From: RGIG5270 sp045657185
GTDB lineage: Bacteria > Verrucomicrobiota > Lentisphaeria > Victivallales > Victivallaceae
DNA: 18,347 nt
Reading direction: 5' to 3'
NCBI GenBank assembly: GCA_045657185.1
Contig: JAZOSO010000111.1
Coordinates: 1-18,347, forward strand
Positions 1-8,178 of this stretch are shown here, piece by piece; the stretch's first letter is position 1; each line of letters starts with the position of its first letter. The notes beneath the pieces are model-generated. The model made no database searches, was not told the DNA's origin, and was given only the letters and a program-made list of their open reading frames with translations. A program made the position numbers and the translations under genes.

Positions 1-1
1 C

Positions 2-139
2 ATTCCGCCGCATGGCAAAATGTCCAATGTATGGTTCGTTGACGGTCATGTTCAGTCACTTCAGAATAACATTCTGGTCAAGAAAGTTGAAGCATACGCT
101 TATTACAGCAGTGCAAATACCGGAACTGATCCCAATTGA
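2..139 (+). CDS. Type II secretion-like pseudopilin, H-X9-DG family (3' end only)
   Basis: Only the last 45 codons are inside the window; the reading frame enters from the left edge and stops at TGA 137-139. The visible peptide contains PPHGKMSNVWFVDGHVQSL, an exact match to the H-X9-DG signature (His, nine residues, Asp-Gly) at the C-terminus of the DUF1559 / prepilin-like proteins common in Lentisphaerota and Planctomycetota. Family members normally carry an N-terminal prepilin cleavage site and one hydrophobic helix, and are thought to be assembled or exported by a type II secretion/type IV pilus-like machine. That part lies outside the window, so the assignment rests on the C-terminal motif alone. 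Only 46 bases separate it from the next gene, so it may be the first gene of the same transcript, although a palindrome sits in the gap. A role in surface capture of polysaccharide is an inference from context. Confidence 0.85.
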   Translation: MPPHGKMSNVWFVDGHVQSLQNNILVKKVEAYAYYSSANTGTDPN

Positions 140-145
140 TATTTT

Positions 146-160
146 CAATAACAGTTATTG
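146..160. promoter_or_regulatory. 15-base palindrome, candidate operator
   Basis: CAATAACAGTTATTG is a perfect 7+1+7 inverted repeat in the 46-base gap between the pseudopilin stop and the start of the seven-gene block. With a one-base centre it is a poor RNA hairpin but a plausible site for a dimeric regulator, for example of the LacI or GntR type. It lies 25 bases before the ATG at 186 and upstream of the Shine-Dalgarno sequence. AT-rich DNA yields short palindromes by chance, and I see no convincing -35/-10 pair around it, so the role is tentative. Confidence 0.35.
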
Positions 161-172
161 TTAAACATAAAC

Positions 173-180
173 AAAGGAAA
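173..180 (+). promoter_or_regulatory. Ribosome binding site for the gene at 186
   Basis: AAAGGAAA lies 5 bases before the ATG at 186 (GG at 176-177). It supports this start, which also gives a well-formed signal peptide directly after the Met. Confidence 0.6.
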
Positions 181-185
181 AAATT

Positions 186-1205
186 ATGAAAAAAACAATC
201 TTGTTGTCCGCCGTATTTGCTGCAGCTTCAATGTTTGCCGCAGATGCAGCTCCTTCCGCAACTGAAATCAAAGATGATTTCACCTCATCAGTCTGGAGTC
301 ACTGGAACACTTCCAAAGTTAAGGTGAAATATTCTCTTAACAAGGAAGAAGGCGTAGCTGCCAAAGGTGCCGCTCAGATCTCTATTCTCAATTCCGGAGC
401 AGCCTGTTTCCTCAAACGCTATGATGTTGAACCTTCTTCTCTTTATCAGGCAGAAGTAATGGTCAAATCAACAGGAAAAAATATCAAGGCAAATCTTGCT
501 TTCCAGGATTTCGGCATGCAGAAGAAATTTGTCAAAGTTATCGGCAAATCCGTTGTTGCTGTTACTCCTGAATGGCAGAAAGTCAGCTATTTTTTCCGCA
601 CTTCAGACAAAACAAAAACTGTTCAGGTTCTGCTTGACTGCAATTCTCCCGCTGCGGCAGATGTTCTTTTTGACGATTTCAAAATGACCAAAGTTGAAGG
701 TTTGAATGAATTTTATGATTCATTCGCAGCCAATACATGGGGCAGCTGGAAAAGCACAAAAGCCAAAATGAAATTCGGTCACGACCCCGTCGTCGGTAAA
801 AAATCTCCCGGTTCTCTCAAAATAGATATTCTTCCCGGCAACGAAACAAAAAAATATTCCGGTTGTGCTACTTTTCACATCCCTGTCGTTCCCGGCAAAA
901 CTTACACTGTCGTAGTTAATGTCAAAACCAAAGGCCTCGACCCCGATGCCAAAGTCTCTCTCTCTTATCAGGCTCAGGACGAGAAACAGCGTTTTCTCGG
1001 TCTGCCCATTCCTTCAAGAGCTTATACTGCCGCAGAATGTACCGAATGGAAACAAATCGTTCTTACCCGTAAGATTACCAATACAGGCAAATGGGCAAAA
1101 TGCCGCAACTTCCTCGTAACTCTCGGAGTAAGCAGTTCAGTAAAACCCGGTACTGCCTGGTTTGATGACTTTGAATTTTTTGTAGAAGAAACCGATGAGG
1201 AATAA
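186..1205 (+). CDS. Secreted protein of two tandem carbohydrate-binding-like modules (S1)
   Basis: This 339-residue protein has a Sec signal peptide (MKKTILLSAVFAAASMFAADAA, probable cleavage near residue 22). The rest is two tandem copies of one beta-rich module. Copy 1 runs from W37-x-x-W40 to FDDF at 162-165. Copy 2 runs from W185-x-x-W188 to FDDF at 326-329. Both hold a 'W(Q)K...T' strand before FDDF, and copy 2 also has PGKTYT and GKW. This pattern resembles CBM4/9/CenC-type jelly-roll carbohydrate-binding domains (family-level inference). There is no catalytic domain, lipobox or anchor. The same module ends each of the four giant proteins encoded downstream, and a close paralog lies at 8179. 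The next gene starts 5 bases after the stop, so co-expression is expected. Likely role: non-catalytic binding or presentation of the glycan attacked by the enzymes, or a module that helps the proteins assemble. The ligand is unknown. Confidence 0.85.
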   Translation: MKKTILLSAVFAAASMFAADAAPSATEIKDDFTSSVWSHWNTSKVKVKYSLNKEEGVAAKGAAQISILNSGAACFLKRYDVEPSSLYQAEVMVKSTGKNIKANLAFQDFGMQKKFVKVIGKSVVAVTPEWQKVSYFFRTSDKTKTVQVLLDCNSPAAADVLFDDFKMTKVEGLNEFYDSFAANTWGSWKSTKAKMKFGHDPVVGKKSPGSLKIDILPGNETKKYSGCATFHIPVVPGKTYTVVVNVKTKGLDPDAKVSLSYQAQDEKQRFLGLPIPSRAYTAAECTEWKQIVLTRKITNTGKWAKCRNFLVTLGVSSSVKPGTAWFDDFEFFVEETDEE

Positions 1206-1210
1206 TTAAA

Positions 1211-4200
1211 ATGTTTAAAAAATTTCAACTTATGACTTTCGCATTGCTTGCACTGCCTATGTGCGTGCAGGCAAAATATATCAAAAAATCATTACAGGAA
1301 AAATGTGCCGCCAAAGACCTTTCTTTTCTCGTAACTTTTGAGAAAAAAGATGTTAATGCAAGTTTTGCCAAAGGTGATAAAACTTCAATTACCATGGCAA
1401 ATGAAGGTTTGCTGCTCCGCGGACTTATCGGCTTTGACACTCAGAGTGCTTTCAAACCCGAACCCGGCGAAAAACTCCGCTTCAATGTTGCCAAAAATGC
1501 CAATCCGCACAACGGTACACTTATCATGTGGGCTGCAGGCTTGGATTATAACCCCAATGAAGCAACTACTGACGGCAAAAAACGCGGCAACATTGCACTC
1601 GCTCATTTGCGTTTTCAGGAAGGCAAACGCTTTCTTGAATATCAGCTCTATGAATACGGCGAAAATATCTATTTTGACTGGAGAAGTTCCGAACCTCCGC
1701 ACAGCTTCGGTAATGTCGGACGCGTTTATACCCCCCGCAAAGGCATTAAAAAAGGTCAGTGGTATCAGATTGCCTGTACATGGAACAGCAAACGCCTGGC
1801 AATTTATCTCAACGGCAAACTCATGAAGGAAGAAGCCTTCCCTGAAAAAGTTGCCAAAACTCTTGACCTCAAAGTTACCAATAATGCACAGTCTTTTATC
1901 GGTGTTAAATCTCCTTTCTTTGAAGATAATCATAAGTGGGGCGTAGGTATCGACGATTTTGCTATCTACAGCCGCGCCATGACTGCGCTGGAAATCCGCA
2001 ATCAATATCTCAATCTGCTCAAAAACAAGGGCGATGAAAAAATTGAGGCTTACTCCATTGCATATCACGGCGTCAATACTTCCAGAAATGATAAACTTGA
2101 CCGTGTTGAACTCGAATTTGACTTTGCCGCTCTCTCTCCTGAACAGCAGAAACTTCTTGATGCCGGCAAACTCAAAATGGATTATGAACTCAAATCTCCG
2201 ACCGGAAAAATTACCAAAGGTTCTTTTACCTTTAAAAAATCTTCCGAATCACGCATCATCAGCGGCGTTGATACTGCAGGTAAATATATTTTGACCACCA
2301 AAGTCGGCAAAGATGTCATTGTCAAGGAAATCGTCCGTCCCGACCTTTCATGGGTAGGCAACGGTTACGGTGATGAAGATGAAGTTCCCGCTTTGTGGAA
2401 AGATTTCTCCGTCAACGGCAGAACTGTCAAACTCTGGAACCGTACTTACAAATTCGGCAACGGACCTTTGCCCGTTGAAGTCACAGCTTACGGTAAACCG
2501 CTTTTTGACAAACTCCCGAAACTTTTCATCGACGGAAAAGAACCCGTCTGGAATGCAGGTAAAATAAAAAAAGAAACCCGCTGGGTCACTTATTACGGAA
2601 CCGGTAAACTCGGCAAAGCTACTATCAATTACACCACCCGTGTTGAATTTGACGGCATGATTCTTTTTGACTGGACAATTTCAGGTCAGCCGACTGTTTC
2701 CAATATGAATCTTCAATGGAAAATGGCTCCCGAAAATCACCAGTTCCTGATGACTCCCGTTGTCAATGAAGACAAAGCAGCTAAAATTTCATGGGCTTAT
2801 CCCGAAAACAGCCGCGGCAGTTTGCTCTGGTTTGTATCAGAGAAAAAAGGCGGTTTTGCTTTTACCATGGTCAATGATGCCAACTGGGTTTACAATAAAG
2901 GTGAAAAAATCTTTTTTGCCGACAAATCCACCGGTGAAGCCCGTGTTGATTTGATTACCAAAAAAGTAAAAATGCCCGCCGATACTCCCTATCGTGCTGT
3001 TTTTATTGCCACACCCACCCGTCCTTTGCCTGTCGAACAGCGTGTACTTAAATATCACGACAGCCGCGGCGGTACAAAAGTTATGGTCAGCGGCGGCGGT
3101 GACGGCGGTCTTGATGGTATTTTCCACCATGCTCCGCATCCTACCGACTTTGAATACCGTCACAAAAACCGTCTGCCCAACACTGCAAGTCTTTACGGCG
3201 GTATTGCTCTTACCGGTCACGAACCTGAAGCATTGTATTTCCGTAAGTACTGGGAAACTCCCGGCTCTTACAGTTACAATATGCCCTGGCACAAACCTGT
3301 CGGTCCCGGAAAATATCAGATTGAACGTTATCCTTCAATTTCAACCTGTACCAGCTTGATTGTCAATGACTTCTTCCTCAATGCACAGCACAAGCTCTAT
3401 AATCACAGACTTGCCGACCGTGTCTGGCAGGTATATTATGACCTTTGCGGCAACAGTCAATGCAGCAACAAACTGCACGGCTGCCGCTATACCGATAAAT
3501 TCGGCAGAGAAGTCAACTCTTATGAAGTTCTTTTCTCCCGTGATTTGATCCGCCGTACTGTTGCTTATGCTCACAAACACGGCAAAACTGTTATGCTTCA
3601 CGGTCAGCGTTCTTATTTCCCGATGATTCAGGGATTGGCTGACTACTGGTTCCCCGGCGAACAGTACAACGGTTTGCTCCGCAGAAATCCTTTCGGCTAT
3701 ACAGATGAAGTTTCTGATGACATTTATCGTGCTGAATTCAACAAGAATGTCCTCGGTGTCGGTGTTATTCATCTGCCCGCACTCGGTCAGGCAGATCGTG
3801 CTTTCCACAGTGTCCACCCGTACACTGAAGCCATGATTGCAATGCTTCAGAGCCATGACATTGAAACAACCAGTCTCTGGGCTTCAAACAAAGTCTGTCA
3901 GCAGGTTTGGGACGCTTTGGAAAAATATGATGTTCAGTCTCCCGAAACGGTTTGCCGTTTGTATCACGAACAGAAAGAGGTCAAATGCTCCAATCCCGAC
4001 ATCCGTGTCACTTATTACAAGACTCCGGGCAACAAATATGTCCTCTTTATTGTCAACAAAACCTACCGTTCACGCAAGGCTGAATACGATATTAACGCTT
4101 TGGTCAAAAACGGCAACTTCACCGCAGTTGAAGAATATAAACACAAAGATGTTCAGGTCAAAAACGGTAAATTCACCATTTCCGTTCCCGCCCGTTCATT

Positions 4201-4675
4201 CCGTATCGTCTGTTTCCCGCCTGTTCCGACTTATCCCAAATACTTCAATATGGACAAGATTTGGGGGACTTGGAAAAGTAAAGGTTCAGATACTGTTTTC
4301 TGCATGGCTCCCAAAGAAGGTATCGGAAACTCTGCCGCTTTGAAAATGATTTTAAAAAAGACCGGCAGCGGGCTTTTCAGCAAGTCTTTCCCGATAGTTC
4401 ACGGCAAGACTTACACCATGAGCGTCATGGCAAAACAGAATGTCAAGGGCAATAAGATTACACTTACCGCCCGCGGCCGCAGCAGTGCAAAACAGATCGG
4501 CATCCAGAAGGTTGCATCTGTTGTCTCCAACGGTGAATGGCAGAAAATCACTTTGACATTCACTGTTCCGACCTCCGGCAAATGGACACAGGCTGACAAT
4601 ATTTTCGTACTTTTCAGTAGCAATGGAAAAAATTGTGAAACATTATTTGATGATTTCCACATCAGCGAAAAATAA
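1211..4675 (+). CDS. Giant secreted LamG-DUF6067/GH123-like putative glycoside hydrolase (paralog A)
   Basis: This 1154-residue protein has a signal peptide (cleavage likely after VQA, about residue 21). Residues ~30-275 are a LamG/ConA-like lectin domain (W184-YQIACTW, IYLNGKL, then H241-KWGVGIDDFAIY and LEIRNQY). A small beta domain spans ~280-375. Residues ~378-607 resemble the beta-sandwich before DUF6067/GH123-like barrels (W381, LWNRTYKFGNGPLP, EFDGM, NDANW, ATPTRPLP at 600-607). The barrel region, ~610-910, has a Gly-rich DSRGG loop, FHHAPH at 638-643, YYDLCG with D744, an H756/C758 pair, HGQR at 797-800, and ADYWFPGEQ with D811 and E817. A beta domain (~925-1005) and the WxxW-to-FDDF module (W1018 to F1146) follow. 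D744, D811 and E817 are candidate active-site acids by conservation only. A GAGGAA Shine-Dalgarno sequence inside the end of the preceding gene (1197-1202) supports the start. No lipobox: the Cys at residue 18 follows LPM. Closest relative in the window: the gene at 4691. Substrate unknown. Confidence 0.85.
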   Translation: MFKKFQLMTFALLALPMCVQAKYIKKSLQEKCAAKDLSFLVTFEKKDVNASFAKGDKTSITMANEGLLLRGLIGFDTQSAFKPEPGEKLRFNVAKNANPHNGTLIMWAAGLDYNPNEATTDGKKRGNIALAHLRFQEGKRFLEYQLYEYGENIYFDWRSSEPPHSFGNVGRVYTPRKGIKKGQWYQIACTWNSKRLAIYLNGKLMKEEAFPEKVAKTLDLKVTNNAQSFIGVKSPFFEDNHKWGVGIDDFAIYSRAMTALEIRNQYLNLLKNKGDEKIEAYSIAYHGVNTSRNDKLDRVELEFDFAALSPEQQKLLDAGKLKMDYELKSPTGKITKGSFTFKKSSESRIISGVDTAGKYILTTKVGKDVIVKEIVRPDLSWVGNGYGDEDEVPALWKDFSVNGRTVKLWNRTYKFGNGPLPVEVTAYGKPLFDKLPKLFIDGKEPVWNAGKIKKETRWVTYYGTGKLGKATINYTTRVEFDGMILFDWTISGQPTVSNMNLQWKMAPENHQFLMTPVVNEDKAAKISWAYPENSRGSLLWFVSEKKGGFAFTMVNDANWVYNKGEKIFFADKSTGEARVDLITKKVKMPADTPYRAVFIATPTRPLPVEQRVLKYHDSRGGTKVMVSGGGDGGLDGIFHHAPHPTDFEYRHKNRLPNTASLYGGIALTGHEPEALYFRKYWETPGSYSYNMPWHKPVGPGKYQIERYPSISTCTSLIVNDFFLNAQHKLYNHRLADRVWQVYYDLCGNSQCSNKLHGCRYTDKFGREVNSYEVLFSRDLIRRTVAYAHKHGKTVMLHGQRSYFPMIQGLADYWFPGEQYNGLLRRNPFGYTDEVSDDIYRAEFNKNVLGVGVIHLPALGQADRAFHSVHPYTEAMIAMLQSHDIETTSLWASNKVCQQVWDALEKYDVQSPETVCRLYHEQKEVKCSNPDIRVTYYKTPGNKYVLFIVNKTYRSRKAEYDINALVKNGNFTAVEEYKHKDVQVKNGKFTISVPARSFRIVCFPPVPTYPKYFNMDKIWGTWKSKGSDTVFCMAPKEGIGNSAALKMILKKTGSGLFSKSFPIVHGKTYTMSVMAKQNVKGNKITLTARGRSSAKQIGIQKVASVVSNGEWQKITLTFTVPTSGKWTQADNIFVLFSSNGKNCETLFDDFHISEK

Positions 4676-4690
4676 TTTAAGGATGCTTTT

Positions 4691-7600
4691 ATGAGTAAAA
4701 ATTTACTGCCGGCTATTTTGACTGTATTGGCTCTGCCGCTCTGCGGCAGTTCCAAATACATTACGCAGACATTACAAGAAAAAACTGCCGCCAAAGATTT
4801 GACCTTCCTCGTCACTTTTGACGGCAAGGGCGTAAATGCGGACTTTGCCAAAGGAAATAAATATTCAACAACCATGAAAGATACCGGACTTCTGCTCAGG
4901 GGGCTGATCGGTCATGACAATCGCGGTGCTTTCAAAGCTGAACCCGGTGAAGCACTGAAATTCAATGTTGAAAATAATATTGATCCTCACAAAGGCACTC
5001 TCATTTTGTGGGTAAATGCTTTGGATTACAATCCTGTTGAAGCATTTACCGATGGAAAAAGCAGAGGCAATATCGCTCTGGCTCATTTGAAATTTGCCGA
5101 TACCAAAAACCGTACAGTTGAATTAAATCTTTATGAATATAAAGATAATGTTTATTTTGATTGGAAGAGCTCCGTTCCCCCGAACGGATTCGGTCAGAGC
5201 GGCAGAGTTTATACTCAACGCAAAGGTATCAAAAAAGGTGAATGGCATCAGATTGCCTGTACATGGAACGGCAAACGGCTGGCGATTTATCTCAACGGCA
5301 AACTTATGAAAGAAGAAGCTATGCCTGCAAAAATCGCCAAACTTGCCGATTTCAAAGCTGACGACAGTGCAGAATCTTTTATCGGTATCAAATCTCCCTT
5401 CCTCGGTGATAATCACAAGTGGGGCGTCGGTGTTGACGATTTTGCCATTTACAACCGTGCTTTGACTGCTCTGGAAATCCGCAACCAGTATGTAAAAAAA
5501 CTCAAAAATAAAGGCAGCGAAAAAATCGAAGCCTACTCAATCATCCTCAACGGTATCAATATCGGCAAAAACGATAAAATTGACCGCCTTGAGGCTGAAT
5601 TTGATTTGTCATCTCTCTCCGGTGAACAGGAAAAGCTCCTGAAAGACGGCAAACTCAAAATGACTTATGAAATGAAAGCTCCCGACGGCAAAGTTCAGAA
5701 AGGTACTTTCACTTTCAAAAAACCGTTTGAAACCCGTATTTTCAAAAATATCAATCAATCCGGTAAATATACTTTGACAACAAAAATCGGCAATGATACT
5801 GTCGTTAAATCTGTTGTCCGTCCCGATTTTTCATGGGTCGGTAACGGTTTCGGTGATGAAGATGTGCCTGAAATCTGGAAAAGTTTTGCTGTCAAAAACC
5901 GCACAGTCAAACTGTGGAACCGTACTTACAAATTCGGTAACGGTCCGCTTCCTGTGGAAATCACCGCCTACGGCAAGCCGCTTTTTGCTGAAATTCCCAA
6001 ACTTCTGATTGACGGTAAAGAACCTGTCTGGAAAGCAGGAAATGTCAAAAAAGAACTTAAATGGGTAACTTTTAACGGTACCGGTAAACTCGGTAAAGCC
6101 GTTATCAGATATTCTACCCGTGTTGAATATGACGGTATGCTGCTCGTTGACTGGACAATTTCAGGCGAACCTACCGTTTCTGATATGAAATTCACCTGGA
6201 AAATGGCTCCCGCAAATCATCAATTTCTGATGACTCCCGTCGTTAATGAAGACAGAGAATCCGCTGTTTCCTGGGCATATCCTGAAAGCGGCCGCGGCAG
6301 TATGCTCTGGTTCGTTTCCGAGAAAAAAGGCGGTTTTGCTTTCACTATGGTTAATGATGCAAACTGGATTTACAACAAAGGTGAAAAAGTATTTTTCGCA
6401 GACAAATCCAACGGCAAAGCAACTGTCAGAATGATTACCAAAAAAGTAAAAATGCCCGCCGATACTCCGTATCGTGCCATTTTTATTGCCACTCCCACCC
6501 GTCCGCTGCCTGTTGAACAGCGCGGTTTCAGATACAATGACAGCCGCGGCGGCGGTAAAACTATGACTAATGCAGGCGGAGAAGGCGGTTTTGCCGGTAT
6601 CTTCCACCATGCCCCGCATCCGACTGCATTTGAAGCAAAACATAAAGGCGGTGTTCCCGGACGCAGCAGCGTTTACGGAGGTATTGCTCTTACTGCACTT
6701 GAACCCGAAGCGGTATATCTCAGAAAATATTGGGAAGTCCCCGGTGCATACAGTTATAATATGCCGTGGCACAGACCGCTTGGTAATGACAAATATCAGA
6801 AGGAATATTATCCGTCACTTTCAACTTGTACCAGCAGTGTTGTTGCGGACTTCTTCCTTTATTCTCAGCATAAACTTTATCAGCATAAATACAGCGACAA
6901 AATTTATCAGGTCTATTATGACCTTTGCGGCAACAGTATATGCCGCAGCAAAATCCACGGCTGTTCATACACCGATAAATTCGGTCGTGAAGTCAACTCC
7001 TACGAAGTTCTCGGTGAGCGCGATCTGATTCGCCGTACTGTCGCTTATGCTCACAAACACGGTAAATCCGTAATGCTGCACGGTCAGCGTTCCTATTTCC
7101 CGATGATTCACGGTTTGGCGGATTACTGGTTCCCCGGCGAGCAGTATAATGTTCTTCTCCGCAGAAATCCGTTCGGTTATGCCGATGAAGTTCCTGATGC
7201 AGTTTACCGTTCTGAATTCAATAAACATGTTCTCGGTGTCGGTGTGCTGCATCTGCCGGCACTCGGTCAGGCTGATCCGTCATTCCACAGCGTTCCGGAA
7301 TATACCGAGGCGATGATGGCAATGCTTCAGAGTCATGACGTTGAAACTTCTGAATCATACGCCTGCGGAAAAATTGTTCAGGCGGTTTGGGATATTCTTA
7401 TTAAGTACAATATCGACGCACCCGAAACTGTCTGCCGTTTGTATCATGAACAGAAAGAGGTCAAAAGTTCCCGTCCCGAAATCCGTATTACTTATTACAA
7501 AACTACAGGCAATCAGTATATTCTCTTTATTGTCAACAAAACTTACCGAGGCCGCAGAAGCACTATCGACCTTAACGGGTTGATTCCGAACGGTAATTTT

Positions 7601-8161
7601 AAAGCAATTGAAGAATATAAGAAAAAAGATATCAATGTCAAAAACGGCAAATTTGATATTTTCGTTCCCGCCCGCTCATTCCGTATCGTCTGTTTCCCGC
7701 CGAAGTCTCTGTATCCTATGCATGACAAAATGAATGTTCAGTGGGGTTCATGGCGCGGCAGCAGCAAGTGTGATACTGAATTTGTGATTGCTGCAAATGA
7801 GGGTATTGACAACAGTTCCGCAAGCAAGATGATAAGCAAAACTTCAGGCGGCGGCTGTTTTACGAAGTATTATACCGTCATTCCCGGCAAGACTTATACA
7901 TTCAGCGTTATGACTAAATGCAATGTTAAAGGCAGAAAGATAGGTGTTTCTATTCAGGGGCGTGAAAACAACCGCTTTACCGGTACAGGTGCAGTCAGCA
8001 GAAATGTTGTTTCCAACGGTGAATGGCAGGAATTGAAATTTGTGTACAAAATACCGACCACCGGCAAATGGAGCAAAGTCAATAACATACTTGTCACCAT
8101 GAGCGGTCAGGGCAAAGAGTGTGAAACTCTCTTTGATGATTTCAAAGTTGAAGAAAAATAA
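4691..8161 (+). CDS. Giant secreted LamG-DUF6067/GH123-like putative glycoside hydrolase (paralog B)
   Basis: This 1156-residue protein is collinear with paralog A at 1211. It has a signal peptide ending near CGSS, a LamG domain (WHQIACTW, HKWGVGVDDFAIY), the beta-sandwich (LWNRTYKFGNGPLP, NDANW, ATPTRPLP), and the barrel motifs at the same residue numbers as A (D744 in YYDLCG, E817 in WFPGEQ). DSRGG, FHHAPH and HGQRSYFP are all kept. The C-terminal module runs from W1018 to FDDF at 1148-1151. It lacks the 12-residue insertion found in C and D, so A and B look like the most recent duplicate pair; one 37-base DNA block is identical between them. It begins 15 bases after A, with AAGGA at 4679-4683 as Shine-Dalgarno. 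The differences from A lie mostly on the surface and in the last module, so it may act on a related linkage. Function is inferred from architecture only. Confidence 0.85.
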   Translation: MSKNLLPAILTVLALPLCGSSKYITQTLQEKTAAKDLTFLVTFDGKGVNADFAKGNKYSTTMKDTGLLLRGLIGHDNRGAFKAEPGEALKFNVENNIDPHKGTLILWVNALDYNPVEAFTDGKSRGNIALAHLKFADTKNRTVELNLYEYKDNVYFDWKSSVPPNGFGQSGRVYTQRKGIKKGEWHQIACTWNGKRLAIYLNGKLMKEEAMPAKIAKLADFKADDSAESFIGIKSPFLGDNHKWGVGVDDFAIYNRALTALEIRNQYVKKLKNKGSEKIEAYSIILNGINIGKNDKIDRLEAEFDLSSLSGEQEKLLKDGKLKMTYEMKAPDGKVQKGTFTFKKPFETRIFKNINQSGKYTLTTKIGNDTVVKSVVRPDFSWVGNGFGDEDVPEIWKSFAVKNRTVKLWNRTYKFGNGPLPVEITAYGKPLFAEIPKLLIDGKEPVWKAGNVKKELKWVTFNGTGKLGKAVIRYSTRVEYDGMLLVDWTISGEPTVSDMKFTWKMAPANHQFLMTPVVNEDRESAVSWAYPESGRGSMLWFVSEKKGGFAFTMVNDANWIYNKGEKVFFADKSNGKATVRMITKKVKMPADTPYRAIFIATPTRPLPVEQRGFRYNDSRGGGKTMTNAGGEGGFAGIFHHAPHPTAFEAKHKGGVPGRSSVYGGIALTALEPEAVYLRKYWEVPGAYSYNMPWHRPLGNDKYQKEYYPSLSTCTSSVVADFFLYSQHKLYQHKYSDKIYQVYYDLCGNSICRSKIHGCSYTDKFGREVNSYEVLGERDLIRRTVAYAHKHGKSVMLHGQRSYFPMIHGLADYWFPGEQYNVLLRRNPFGYADEVPDAVYRSEFNKHVLGVGVLHLPALGQADPSFHSVPEYTEAMMAMLQSHDVETSESYACGKIVQAVWDILIKYNIDAPETVCRLYHEQKEVKSSRPEIRITYYKTTGNQYILFIVNKTYRGRRSTIDLNGLIPNGNFKAIEEYKKKDINVKNGKFDIFVPARSFRIVCFPPKSLYPMHDKMNVQWGSWRGSSKCDTEFVIAANEGIDNSSASKMISKTSGGGCFTKYYTVIPGKTYTFSVMTKCNVKGRKIGVSIQGRENNRFTGTGAVSRNVVSNGEWQELKFVYKIPTTGKWSKVNNILVTMSGQGKECETLFDDFKVEEK

Positions 8162-8178
8162 GAGAAAGTGTGTAAAGT

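Noticed and set aside
1244..1280. Possible lipoprotein signals in A (LPMC) and B (LPLC)
   Set aside because: The residue before Cys should be Gly, Ala or Ser; here it is Met or Leu. Normal signal peptidase I sites (VQA|K, GSS|K) follow directly.
1385..2068. A 227-codon open frame on the minus strand inside paralog A, with similar antisense frames in B, C and D (e.g. 6161-6772, 14706-15314)
   Set aside because: They mirror the codon bias of the sense genes, recur at matching places in the paralogs, have no Shine-Dalgarno support, and show Cys/Phe/Ile-rich compositions without domain motifs.
4683..4694. Alternative ATG at 4683 for paralog B
   Set aside because: It runs into TGA after three codons. 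The ATG at 4691 follows AAGGA at a normal distance and starts a signal peptide.
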